DNA from: JAKFWI01 sp035549875
Lineage (GTDB): Bacteria; Pseudomonadota; Alphaproteobacteria; Caulobacterales; Aquidulcibacteraceae
Length of the DNA stretch: 64,000 bases
Reading direction: 5' to 3'
Assembly (NCBI GenBank): GCA_035549875.1
Contig: DASZPV010000010.1
Location: forward strand, 6,947-70,946
Each line of letters begins with the position of its first letter. Positions within the stretch are counted from its first letter, which is position 1. Shown here piece by piece: positions 1-8,148 of this stretch. The notes below the pieces were generated by a model that worked only from the letters and a program-made list of their open reading frames with translations, was not told where the DNA came from and made no database searches. The position numbers and the translations under genes were made by a program.

Positions 1-537
1 ATCATCGGATCATTTCTGGGCCTATGGGTCGTCAACGCGGGCCGCGAAGGCGGGATAGACGCTATTGAAGCGACGAAGACCGCCGGCCTGCTAGCCTCCA
101 TTCGATTCGGCACAAAAGTGCTCGGCTCGCCGTTTTTCGGCTTCATTAACGACAAAGTGAACCGCGTTGCGTTGATGCTGATTTCCCTCGCGATGATGAC
201 TCTCGCGTTCGCCTTCTTCGGCCTCATCACCGACGTGTTCGGCGTTTGGATGATCGTCGCCGTCGTCCTGATAGGCTTTTCTGAAAGCGCCGAAGCGCTG
301 GCTTCGCAAACTTTGCTGGCGCAAGAAGCCCCACCTGAATTGCGCGGATCTTCCATCGGCGTGTTCACTTTTTTGGGAACGATCAGCTTGCTCCTGGTCA
401 ACCTGCTCGGCGGATATCTCTTCGACAAGCTCGGATATTCCGCGCCGTACATGATGGAAGCCGTTTTACACTTCATGGTGCTTGTCATAGCTGTAATAAT
501 ACTGCGAAAGGGCGGCGCCCCGGCGCAGGCGCGTTAA
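1..537 (+). CDS. MFS transporter, C-terminal part (cut by window edge)
   Basis: The reading frame is open from base 1 and ends at a TAA at 535-537, so only the last 178 residues are present. They contain at least four hydrophobic segments (for example around bases 165-240, 250-300, 370-420 and 450-515). A GSPFFGFINDK stretch resembles the major facilitator cytoplasmic loop G-x-x-x-D/G-K motif. This is an inner-membrane secondary transporter of unknown substrate. A methionine at 118 exists but is internal, since coding continues upstream without a stop. The next gene starts 123 bp downstream with its own ribosome site. Family assignment is fairly safe; the substrate cannot be inferred. Confidence 0.75.
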   Translation: MIGSFLGLWVVNAGREGGIDAIEATKTAGLLASIRFGTKVLGSPFFGFINDKVNRVALMLISLAMMTLAFAFFGLITDVFGVWMIVAVVLIGFSESAEALASQTLLAQEAPPELRGSSIGVFTFLGTISLLLVNLLGGYLFDKLGYSAPYMMEAVLHFMVLVIAVIILRKGGAPAQAR

Positions 538-660
538 GAGGGCGCTGCGCTTGACAGGCGTTTAACGCGCCCCGTATCGTAGGAATGTCAACAATTGAGG
601 GCGCGAAGCAGGCACCCTTCGGACATCGCCGGCCCTCGCTAAGATCGACGTGGAGGAATT

Positions 661-1548
661 ATGAGGACGTTTCTGGCGGTGTGCGCCGTCCTGGCATCAA
701 CTCAGGCTTTCGCACAAGCCCCCGCGGCGCCGGCGCCGGAAGCCATGCCGATCAGCAAGATAAAGCCGAACCTTTACATGATCACGGGAGATGGCGGTAA
801 TTCCGAACTTCTGATCACCGATAAAGGCGCGCTGTTGGTCGATACCAAGCTGCCTGGCGAAAAGGACTACAACGAATTAATGCGCGTCATCGGCACGGTG
901 ACGAAACAGCCGATCAAGGTCGTGATCGTCACGCACCATCACGTCGATCATGCCGGCAATGTCAAAGAGTTCATCGCCGCCGGCGCCCAAACGATCGGCC
1001 AGCAGAATATGCCCAAATTAATGGAAAAATATTTTGTTCCGAAGCGCATGACAGCGCCGCTGACGTCGCCGACCACGCTCTATGACAAGACCTACGAGGT
1101 GAAGCTGGGCAAGGAACAGGTCAAGCTCTATTATTTCGGCCCCGGACATACAGGCGCCGACACGGTCGTACTTTTCCCCAAGCTGAAAACCATCGTCTTT
1201 AGTGATCTCCTGGTCGCTGACCCGCTTCCGCCGCTTTTCGACGGCGGCCCCGGCGGCGGCAGTTTGCGCGGCACGGCGAACGTAATCGGCGAAGCGCTGA
1301 AGCTGCAGTGGGACACCGCCGTGCCCGGGCACGGCGAAAAGCCCCTGACGCGCGCAGACGTTGTGGCGTTCAAGGGCAAGTTGGACAAATTGGTCGAGCG
1401 CGTTCAGGCCGCCGTCGATGCGGGCACGCCGAAGGATCAGGTGGTGAAATCGCTCAAGACGGACGATCTGGGCTGGAAGCTTGAGGGCCCGTTCTGGTCA
1501 ACGCCTGAACGTCTCGACATCCTCTACGCCGAGTTTTCCAAGAAATAG
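661..1548 (+). CDS. Exported MBL-fold metallo-hydrolase
   Basis: This 295-residue protein starts at an ATG behind GGAGGAATT. A short signal peptide ends near residue 19 (AFAQA), so it should act in the periplasm. The metallo-beta-lactamase metal motif THHHVDHAGN lies at residues 91-100. Further ligands are likely in GHTGAD (about 163), the SD of the VFSDLL strand (about 182) and PGHGEK (about 222). The layout matches class B3-like or quinoprotein relay-type MBL proteins, which include lactonases, glyoxalase II-like enzymes and some beta-lactamases. Substrate is unknown. It sits alone between the MFS tail and a convergent gene, with a strong hairpin just after its stop. Confidence 0.85.
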   Translation: MRTFLAVCAVLASTQAFAQAPAAPAPEAMPISKIKPNLYMITGDGGNSELLITDKGALLVDTKLPGEKDYNELMRVIGTVTKQPIKVVIVTHHHVDHAGNVKEFIAAGAQTIGQQNMPKLMEKYFVPKRMTAPLTSPTTLYDKTYEVKLGKEQVKLYYFGPGHTGADTVVLFPKLKTIVFSDLLVADPLPPLFDGGPGGGSLRGTANVIGEALKLQWDTAVPGHGEKPLTRADVVAFKGKLDKLVERVQAAVDAGTPKDQVVKSLKTDDLGWKLEGPFWSTPERLDILYAEFSKK

Positions 1549-1566
1549 TAACGAGCATTGGAACCG

Positions 1567-1602
1567 GTCAACGGCCCGCCTTGCGTGGGCCGTTGACGTT
1601 TC
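1567..1602. terminator. Hairpin between convergent genes
   Basis: An 11-bp perfect inverted repeat (arms at 1567-1577 and 1587-1597, GTCAACGGCCC and its complement) encloses a 9-base loop and is followed by GTTTC. It lies between two convergent genes, 18 bp after the MBL stop, as expected for a factor-independent terminator. The T-run is short, so strength is uncertain. Confidence 0.6.
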
Positions 1603-1608
1603 ACAGGC

Positions 1609-2013
1609 TCAGTAATTGTGATCCTTTAGCGTCGCGCCCGATGCCGTGGTGACGTTGATCAGAAAGGCGGCTGGTCCGCCGTCGCGCAGCGGATTGCCCT
1701 GCACCGTTATCTGGTCGCCGGCCTTCAGCGAATGGCTGCTCCACCCACGGCGAACAAGAATGCTCGGCGGCGAGCACTCGATATTCCACAATGTTTGGGC
1801 GCCGGCGGCGTCAGCGGCCATCACTTCGAAATAGACGTGCGGATTGTTCCACTTGATCGTCTTCACCGTGCCTTTGATGGTGACCGTCTTGGTGGTGTCG
1901 AACATCGCGGCGGAATGGTGTGCTTGCGCCGGCGACGCCATGGCGCAAACGCCCGTCAGCAAGACGGCCGCAGCGACCTTGTTAAGGCCAAACGCTACCG
2001 GAATTCGCTTCAT
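1609..2013 (-). CDS. DUF6152 family exported protein
   Basis: This is a 134-residue protein. I chose the ATG at 2013 because GGAG lies about 10 bases upstream and a typical Sec signal peptide follows, ending in AQA before HHSAAMFD. Upstream extension to 2145 would add an unrelated arginine-rich stretch. The family is small, exported and uncharacterised. Conserved features visible here are the mature N-terminal His-His, a KGTV strand, WNNPHVYF, and WNIECSPPS. It is divergently placed from a GHSIGHWEGD-motif gene at 2255. A second copy of the same gene pair occurs at 20745-21996, where the two genes run in tandem. The predicted mature N-terminal histidine could bind metal; this is inference. 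Confidence 0.75.
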   Translation of the reverse strand: MKRIPVAFGLNKVAAAVLLTGVCAMASPAQAHHSAAMFDTTKTVTIKGTVKTIKWNNPHVYFEVMAADAAGAQTLWNIECSPPSILVRRGWSSHSLKAGDQITVQGNPLRDGGPAAFLINVTTASGATLKDHNY

Positions 2014-2162
2014 CGCTGCTAATCTCCAAGTCGTGCAAAAAGTCGGGGATGTCTCCCCGCGCTCCCTGCGCAATCGACGAGTGGTCTCGTCCGCTTCCGC
2101 CCTAGGCAACGAACTGGCGATGCCGGCGCGTTGATCAGTCTTCACACTGTGTGCTTTCCAAC

Positions 2163-2191
2163 TTGAGCATTTTCAGTCATTGTCCTATCGA
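2163..2191 (+). promoter_or_regulatory. Candidate sigma70-type promoter for the 2255 gene
   Basis: TTGAGC at 2163-2168 and TATCGA at 2186-2191 are separated by 17 bases and lie about 65 bp before the chosen start. The fit is moderate and no experiment supports it. Confidence 0.3.
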
Positions 2192-2254
2192 GTCAAGTGA
2201 GCGGACGCTCTGGCAACCGGAGCTGCGCCGTTGACAACTTTAGGGATGAAACCA

Positions 2255-3049
2255 ATGCGTTTGGCTCTTGGGTTTATTTCAGTCGCTGCGGTGTCGGCTT
2301 TGTGTCTGGCCAATATCGGCGAAGCCCGCGCCGCCGAACCCAACATTACCGGCGTCTGGGTCATGGAGGCGAACGAAGCGGCGATCGGCGTGACGACGCG
2401 GCAACAGGCGGCGCCCTTAACCCCCGCCGCGGCAGCAGAGCAAGCCGCCGTCAACAAGATCAACGCCGCCAATAAGCGAGTCACCACCGAGAGCCGCACC
2501 AAATGCTTGCCGCCGGGAATGCCGGCGATGATGACCACGCCTTTCGGCATCGAAATCCTGCAGACGAAAGGACGCATAACGATCCTGAGCGAGATCGGAA
2601 TCGTGCCACGGACCATCCATCTGAACCAGAAGACGCATGGCGACAGCTTCATTCCCGGATGGACCGGGCATTCAATCGGTCATTGGGAGGGCGACACCCT
2701 TGTCGTCGATACTATTGGATTCAACGGCCGGGCCCAACGCGTGTCGGAGAAGATGCACATCACCGAGCGCATTCGGCTGGATAAGGATGGGTTTCTGCTC
2801 AACGAGATGACCCTCGACGACCCGAATATTTACACGCAGCCGTACAAAATGAGCTATCGCTACCGGCGCGTAACGGAAGGCGAAGGGGCTGATCTGATTG
2901 AATATGTCTGCGAGGTCGATCCGGCGAACCTGTTCGCCTACGAGGCCGAACAGAAGGCCGCAGGCAGGCCCTCCACCTTTGACCCCGCATGGGCGGCCCA
3001 ACTTTACAAGAATCCGGCCGCTCCGGTAATGGCGGGCGCACCCAAATAA
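2255..3049 (+). CDS. Exported protein with GHSIGHWEGDTLVVDT motif (function unknown)
   Basis: The frame is open from a TTG at 2231. The ATG at 2255 is preferred: AGGG lies about 9 bases upstream and the protein then begins directly with a signal peptide ending near EARAAEP. That gives 264 residues. The core carries a Cys-Leu-Pro-Pro-Gly-Met-Pro segment, then the motif GHSIGHWEGDTLVVDT (about residues 142-157), then GFN and an ITER strand. This widespread family in soil bacteria has no known activity. It lies next to a divergent DUF6152 gene. A paralog at 20745 shares the motif, and it too is beside DUF6152, so the two proteins probably work together. Confidence 0.75.
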   Translation: MRLALGFISVAAVSALCLANIGEARAAEPNITGVWVMEANEAAIGVTTRQQAAPLTPAAAAEQAAVNKINAANKRVTTESRTKCLPPGMPAMMTTPFGIEILQTKGRITILSEIGIVPRTIHLNQKTHGDSFIPGWTGHSIGHWEGDTLVVDTIGFNGRAQRVSEKMHITERIRLDKDGFLLNEMTLDDPNIYTQPYKMSYRYRRVTEGEGADLIEYVCEVDPANLFAYEAEQKAAGRPSTFDPAWAAQLYKNPAAPVMAGAPK

Positions 3050-3230
3050 CCCTATGGCTTGGCTGTCCTGCGGGCGGCGGCGCATGCGCGGTCGAGCGCA
3101 CGCGACTGCGGCCTTCTGTCTGCCTTGACACCCTTTCGGTCCACGCCCTACCGTGTTGGTTCAAACAATAAGAGGGCGGAACGACAAGGGTGCGCAAAGA
3201 CGCCGCTTGTCAGAGCTGCATGGAACCGTG

Positions 3231-4583
3231 ATGGCCCGAACAGATCAGATGAAGCTCGGCTTCATACTCCACGGCATTGGAACCAACTGGGCCGATTGGC
3301 GCCATCCCGAAACGAAGCTGAACGCCAGCACCGATTTTGAACTTTTTAAATACCAGGCCCAATTGGCCGAAGCCGGAAAGTTCGACTTCCTCTTCGTCTC
3401 AGATAGCCTTGCGGTCACCGACAAATCCAGCCCGCATGATCTCAACCGGTTTGAGCCGATCACGATCCTGTCGGCGCTCAGCGCGGTCACCAAGCACATC
3501 GGATTGGTCGGTACGCTGAGCGTTTCGTACAGCGAGCCGTTCAACGTCGCCCGGCAATTCGCCTCGCTCGACCACATCAGCGGCGGGCGCGCCGCATGGA
3601 ACGTGGTAACCTCCTGGCTCGACGCCAGCGCGGAGAACTACAGCAACGCGCCGCATCCGCCTCACGACGTGCGCTATCGCATCGCCGCCGAATATCTGGA
3701 TGTCGTGCGGGGATTGTGGGATTCCTGGGAAGATGGCGCAATCGTCGGCGACAAAGCATCGGGACGATTTGTCGATCCCGATCGCCTTCATACGCTGAAT
3801 CATCACGGCGAATTCTTCAACGTCAAAGGCCCGTTGAACATCTCGCGCCCGCCGCAGGGCCATCCCGTGATCTTCCAGGCCGGGGCATCCGAGGACGGGA
3901 AGAATTTTGCGTCGCGTCATGCTGACGCTATTTTCGTAAATCCTGATCGGCTAGAGGCGGCCATCGAGTTTTACGCCGACTTGAAGAAGCGAGCGGTCGG
4001 CTTCGGTCGTCGTGCATCGGACGTAAAGATCATGCTCAGCTGCCGTCCCGTTATCGGCAGAACGGATGAAGAGGCCGAGGCCAAATACCAGGAATTGTGC
4101 CAATTGGTCTCGATCGACAGCGCGCTGAAGGTTCTTGGCCGCCCGTTCAACGATCACGACTTCAGCGTCTACGATCTGGACGCCCCCTTCCCGGCGGAGG
4201 CCGCGGCGGCAGCCGGCATGGGCAGCAATCAAAGCGTATCGCTGCGCATCCTGAACGGAGCAAAGCAGGATGGCCTCACGCTTCGGGAAACGGCGCTGCG
4301 CGCCGCCACCCCGCGCGGCCATTTCGTCGGAGGCCCGGAAAAAGTCGCCGATGCTTTAACAACCTGGTTCCAGGCAAACGGCGCAGACGGCTACGTGATC
4401 TTCGCCCCGCTTCCGGGACAATTGGAATTGCTTGTTGAGTTGGTGGTCCCGCTCCTGCAGGCGCGCGGCGTATATCGTCGCGACTACGACGCAACCACGT
4501 TGCGCGGGCTGCTCGAACTGCCCGAAGCCGTCAACCGTTACACGGCCGCGCGACAGGAAAACTTGGCGGCGAAGCAGGCCTGA
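3231..4583 (+). CDS. LLM-class flavin monooxygenase (NtaA/SnaA/DszA type)
   Basis: The predicted protein has 450 residues, starting at the ATG at 3231 (MARTDQMKLGF); a later Met at 3249 is possible and neither has a strong ribosome site. It shows the hallmarks of the NtaA/SnaA/DszA branch of bacterial luciferase-like TIM-barrel enzymes: an N-terminal GFILHG strand, NFARQF-like region (here FNVARQFASLDHISGGRAAWN), and PVIFQAGAS. Members use FMNH2 from a partner reductase and O2 to oxidise sulfur compounds, nitrilotriacetate or related substrates. No flavin reductase is adjacent; the nearest is at 51736. The protein is cytoplasmic. A perfect TTGACA at 3125-3130 lies upstream. Confidence 0.85.
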   Translation: MARTDQMKLGFILHGIGTNWADWRHPETKLNASTDFELFKYQAQLAEAGKFDFLFVSDSLAVTDKSSPHDLNRFEPITILSALSAVTKHIGLVGTLSVSYSEPFNVARQFASLDHISGGRAAWNVVTSWLDASAENYSNAPHPPHDVRYRIAAEYLDVVRGLWDSWEDGAIVGDKASGRFVDPDRLHTLNHHGEFFNVKGPLNISRPPQGHPVIFQAGASEDGKNFASRHADAIFVNPDRLEAAIEFYADLKKRAVGFGRRASDVKIMLSCRPVIGRTDEEAEAKYQELCQLVSIDSALKVLGRPFNDHDFSVYDLDAPFPAEAAAAAGMGSNQSVSLRILNGAKQDGLTLRETALRAATPRGHFVGGPEKVADALTTWFQANGADGYVIFAPLPGQLELLVELVVPLLQARGVYRRDYDATTLRGLLELPEAVNRYTAARQENLAAKQA

Positions 4584-4604
4584 CGCCGCGCTTCGCCGCT
4601 GGTT

Positions 4605-6122
4605 TCACTTCGCCGGCACAAGCCTCAATACCATGCCCGGCGAATTGGCTAGGACCTGCGCATTCTGCAGCAGCACATAGAGATAGCCGTCGGGTCCGAC
4701 GAGCACGTCGCGGGTGCGCCCGAAACCCGTAAGCACCGCTTCCTGATGTGTGATCTCGCGGCCCTTGACCTCGTAACGCATCAGCGCCTCGCCGCGGAGC
4801 GCGGATAGAAACAGATTGTTCTTCCAGCCCGGATAGCGCGCACCGCCATAGAAGGTCATCCCGCTGGGGCCGATTGAGGGGACGTAGAACCGAATTGGAT
4901 CTTCCATGCCCGCCTGATGCTGCTTGGTAATGCCCGGCTCCAGCCCCATGGAGATGACGCCCCAACCGTAATTGTGGCCCTTCTCGACGACGTTGATCTC
5001 GTCGCCGCCGGTGGGGCCGTGCTCGCTCTCCCACATCAGGCCGGTAACCGGATCGAAGGTCAAACCTTCAGGATTGCGATGGCCGTAGCTCCAGATCGAA
5101 GCGATGGCGCCGGGCGTGTTGACGAATGGATTATCCTTCGGCGCGGAACCATCGTCATTGACGCGGTGAATCTTGCCCAAGGGCGAGCCTAGGTTTTGCG
5201 CGTTGTCATGGTTGCCGCGATCGCCGACCGACCAGAAAAGATGCCCCTCGCGATCAAACAGGAACCGCGAGCCATAGTGGATGACGCTGGTCGTGTAGAG
5301 ATCGGCCGGCGCGCGATAAATGTCCTGCTGATCCACCCATTCGTTTTTGGCGTTGATGCGACCGCGAACGAGGCGAGTCATGCTGGGAATGTTGGCCTGT
5401 AGCGTGCCGGGTGCGCTGCGCGCGCCGACGGGCGCCAGCGGCGGCGGCGGCGGCGTGGCGTTGCCGGGCGCAACCTCCGAGAACGACAGGTAAATCCAGC
5501 CGTTCTTTTTGAAGTCCGGATGAAGCGCGATATCGAAATAGCCGCCGTCCTGGCGCACCCAGGCAACGGGCGTGTTTTTCACCGGCTCCGGTAGAAGCTT
5601 GCCTTTGGCGATGACGCGAATGTGACCCGTACGCTCGGTCACCAGCATCCGCCCATCCGGCAGAAATACCGCGCCCCAGGGCGTTTCCAACCCGGCCGCC
5701 ACGACCTCGACCTTGAACGTCTGTTTCTCGCTTTTGATGATCTTGCCGTTCGGGTCGGGCGCAAAGCTGCGCGGGCTCTTCAATTCGCCGCCGCGGACAC
5801 GCAAGAAGGCGATGATCTGGCTGATCTCGTCGTCCTTGAGTTGGCCCTCAAAGGCGGGCATGCCGCCGTCTGGCCGGCCTTTCTGGATTGTCCGCAACAA
5901 GTCGGCGTCGCTCCTGGCCGAGAGCAGACTATCAGCAAACAGGCTGGGACCGCGCCCGCCCGCCAGGTCCGTTCCGTGGCAACCTGAGCAATTGCTGGTG
6001 AACGCCACTTCGGCGGGAGATGGCGGACGCGGCGGCGGAGTCGTTGCCGGCGTCTGTGCGCTTGCGGCGCCGGCGATCGCCGCCGCCAGACCCAAAATCG
6101 CAGAGATGAAAATGGATTTCAT
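4605..6122 (-). CDS. Periplasmic cytochrome c-PQQ sugar dehydrogenase fusion
   Basis: The protein has 505 residues from the ATG at 6122; a Met nine residues upstream (6149) is also possible. A Sec signal peptide is followed by a class I cytochrome c domain with CSGCH at about residues 45-49 and a likely Met ligand in GGMPAF. The rest is a six-bladed propeller of the soluble aldose sugar/sorbosone dehydrogenase family: LETPWGAVFLPDGRMLVTER, GHRNPEGLTFDP, and ESEHGPTGGDEIN with KGHNYGW. Such enzymes oxidise sugars or alcohols with PQQ in the periplasm; the attached heme would take the electrons. It is convergent with the LLM gene and divergent from the DUF6282 gene. Confidence 0.88.
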   Translation of the reverse strand: MKSIFISAILGLAAAIAGAASAQTPATTPPPRPPSPAEVAFTSNCSGCHGTDLAGGRGPSLFADSLLSARSDADLLRTIQKGRPDGGMPAFEGQLKDDEISQIIAFLRVRGGELKSPRSFAPDPNGKIIKSEKQTFKVEVVAAGLETPWGAVFLPDGRMLVTERTGHIRVIAKGKLLPEPVKNTPVAWVRQDGGYFDIALHPDFKKNGWIYLSFSEVAPGNATPPPPPLAPVGARSAPGTLQANIPSMTRLVRGRINAKNEWVDQQDIYRAPADLYTTSVIHYGSRFLFDREGHLFWSVGDRGNHDNAQNLGSPLGKIHRVNDDGSAPKDNPFVNTPGAIASIWSYGHRNPEGLTFDPVTGLMWESEHGPTGGDEINVVEKGHNYGWGVISMGLEPGITKQHQAGMEDPIRFYVPSIGPSGMTFYGGARYPGWKNNLFLSALRGEALMRYEVKGREITHQEAVLTGFGRTRDVLVGPDGYLYVLLQNAQVLANSPGMVLRLVPAK

Positions 6123-6255
6123 AATTGCCGCCCTATGACTTGCTGACATGCCGAGGCCCTTTTTGGATCGAGTGGCGCCACGCTATCTTTCAGCATACAA
6201 TGGAACGCCGTGGCGCGTTTGACCACTGCGAAAATCTCGGGGAGATGGGCTTTAG

Positions 6256-7347
6256 ATGGAGATAAACCGCCGGCGCCTCGTCGTCGCTGCTGCATGCACG
6301 GCGCTGATGGCGCCCTCTTTCGCGCGCGCGCAAGCAGTCGATGCGGATGGGTGGCCCGTCAACCCGCTGCGCGGGCCGGTCGATCTGGGTCTTACCGATC
6401 GCGTCCTTAACGGCGCCATCGATATTCACGTTCACCTCGATCCCGATGGGCCTGGCGCCTTCTCGGCGGAGCGCTCACTCGATGTTTTTGAGGCCGCCGA
6501 CATCGCCATAGCGCGCGGCATGCGCGGCATGGTGATCAAGGCGCACCAGGATATGGGCGGGGCGAACGCCGCCTACATGATCCGCCAACACAAAGACCCA
6601 ACCTTCCAGGCCTTTGGCCGCATGCCGGCGAACCTCTCGACCGGCGGGATCAACGCCGCCGCACTCGAGCACTTCACCCAGATTCGCGGCGGATGGGGCC
6701 GTATCTTCGAAATGCCGACGGTGGACGGACGATACCAGAAAGACCCCGTTACCCGCGAGCCGCAAGACGTCAGCACCTGGGACAGGGAGCGGTTGGCGCG
6801 CATTCGGCCCTGGGTGAAATTGCTCGCCCCCGACGCGCTTGCCTACGTGCCCATCACCAAGAACGGCGAATTGCTGCCGGAGGTGAAGCGGGTAATCGGC
6901 CTTATGCCCGACATGCGCACGGTCGATAGCGGCGGTCGCGTTGTGCTCGCTACTGGCCACGCCTTGCCGGAGGAGCATGTGTTGATCGCGCGCGAGGGCC
7001 GCAGAGTCGGATTGACCGTGCTGATCACTCACCCGGGCGATATTCCGCAATTGCCGGAACTCGCCAAGCTTGGGGCCTATATCGAGATGACGGCAGCCCT
7101 CGTCGCCAGAACAGCAGCGAGCAAGGCGGCGGCAGCAGCCGTGGTCAAGAAAATCGGCGCCGAGCACATTATCATGGGCACGGATTGCGGCACGCGAACC
7201 AACCCCTATCCCACCGACTGCCTGGTCATGGCCGCGCGCGGCCTACGCGCCAACGGCATTACGGAACGCGAGCTTGATCTGATGTATAAGGTCAACCCCG
7301 CCAAGCTTCTTGGACTTGAGCCGCCCGACAACATCGCGACTAAATAA
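6256..7347 (+). CDS. Tat-exported DUF6282-like amidohydrolase-fold protein
   Basis: This 363-residue protein begins MEINRRRLVVAAAC, a twin-arginine type signal with cleavage likely near FARAQA. The mature part has an AIDIHVHLDPDG strand (His-x-His metal pair at about residues 57-59), VIKAH (a candidate Lys/His ligand), LITHPGD and IIMGTDCG, with a C-terminal NPAKLLGL of the sort common in amidohydrolases. It is most like DUF6282 metal-dependent hydrolases; the substrate is unknown. Export of a metal hydrolase by Tat implies that metal is loaded in the cytoplasm. It is divergent from the sugar dehydrogenase and convergent with the CMD-domain gene, 7 bp apart. Confidence 0.72.
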   Translation: MEINRRRLVVAAACTALMAPSFARAQAVDADGWPVNPLRGPVDLGLTDRVLNGAIDIHVHLDPDGPGAFSAERSLDVFEAADIAIARGMRGMVIKAHQDMGGANAAYMIRQHKDPTFQAFGRMPANLSTGGINAAALEHFTQIRGGWGRIFEMPTVDGRYQKDPVTREPQDVSTWDRERLARIRPWVKLLAPDALAYVPITKNGELLPEVKRVIGLMPDMRTVDSGGRVVLATGHALPEEHVLIAREGRRVGLTVLITHPGDIPQLPELAKLGAYIEMTAALVARTAASKAAAAAVVKKIGAEHIIMGTDCGTRTNPYPTDCLVMAARGLRANGITERELDLMYKVNPAKLLGLEPPDNIATK

Positions 7348-7354
7348 CTGACAG

Positions 7355-8083
7355 TCATTGCGGACAGAGCGGCGTGTCTTTCAATGGCGGAAGCAGCAGC
7401 TTCTGCCCCTCATCCAGACGCGTGTCATAGGCGTTCACTTCCATTGCCGTGGCGGTGTATTGCGCCATCATCGCGGTTAGATCCACGACGCCGCGCTTGC
7501 CGAACAGACGCAACGCCTCGGCAAACGTCTCCGAAGACACTTTCTTGTTGGGGCCGAACAATTCGCGGCCGTATTTGATGAGTACCGCGTCCTTGGGAGC
7601 CAGGCCTGTGACCGGCTTGCAATACTTGATAATGTCGATGATCGGCTGCTCAAGTTCGGGCTTGCCGGCGCCTGGGGCATGAGAGCCATGCGCTTCCCAT
7701 TGCGTCCACTCGAACTGATGGTTCAGTCCGCGGGCCGTCACGAGCACGGTGATTTCGATCAGCCGATTGTCGATGCCTGTGTCGTATTTCAAGTAACGGC
7801 GCGCTTCTGACATCGGCTTGGCGAACTTGGGGCTGAGCAGCCGAAGCGGCGGCTGCCCGCCTTTGGTCATGTCGTCGAAGATTTTGCGCTCTGCGTCGTC
7901 ACGCATGTCCGCGCGCGTGGCCAGCGGAAGGCGGTATCGCGTGACCGGATCAATGTCTTTCGCCAGCGGCCCAGCCTCGGTCGTCGATACGCGCGCGGCA
8001 ACTTGTGCTTCGGTCCGCTCAGCGAGCGAGACGACCATCACGAAGGCCAACGCAATGGGCCCGGCATATTTCGTCACACTCAT
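7355..8083 (-). CDS. Exported carboxymuconolactone decarboxylase-domain protein
   Basis: The protein has 242 residues and a good ribosome site (AAGGAAGG). A signal peptide covers about residues 1-26. The remainder is a CMD/AhpD-like helical domain with RLIEITVLVTARGLNHQFEWTQWEAH, a common signature of this family. It lacks the CxxC pair of true AhpD peroxidases, so a disulfide reductase role is unlikely. Most CMD proteins are cytoplasmic, so export is notable. It is the last gene of a five-gene leftward run (PQQ dehydrogenase, cytochrome, cytochrome-NHL, NHL, CMD), 65 bp after the NHL gene. The activity is unknown. Confidence 0.82.
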   Translation of the reverse strand: MSVTKYAGPIALAFVMVVSLAERTEAQVAARVSTTEAGPLAKDIDPVTRYRLPLATRADMRDDAERKIFDDMTKGGQPPLRLLSPKFAKPMSEARRYLKYDTGIDNRLIEITVLVTARGLNHQFEWTQWEAHGSHAPGAGKPELEQPIIDIIKYCKPVTGLAPKDAVLIKYGRELFGPNKKVSSETFAEALRLFGKRGVVDLTAMMAQYTATAMEVNAYDTRLDEGQKLLLPPLKDTPLCPQ

Positions 8084-8148
8084 CCCAATTTCCTTCCTTG
8101 AGCGGTCATCCAGCTTTAGCCGAATGCGCAGATCCTTAATTCGATAGC

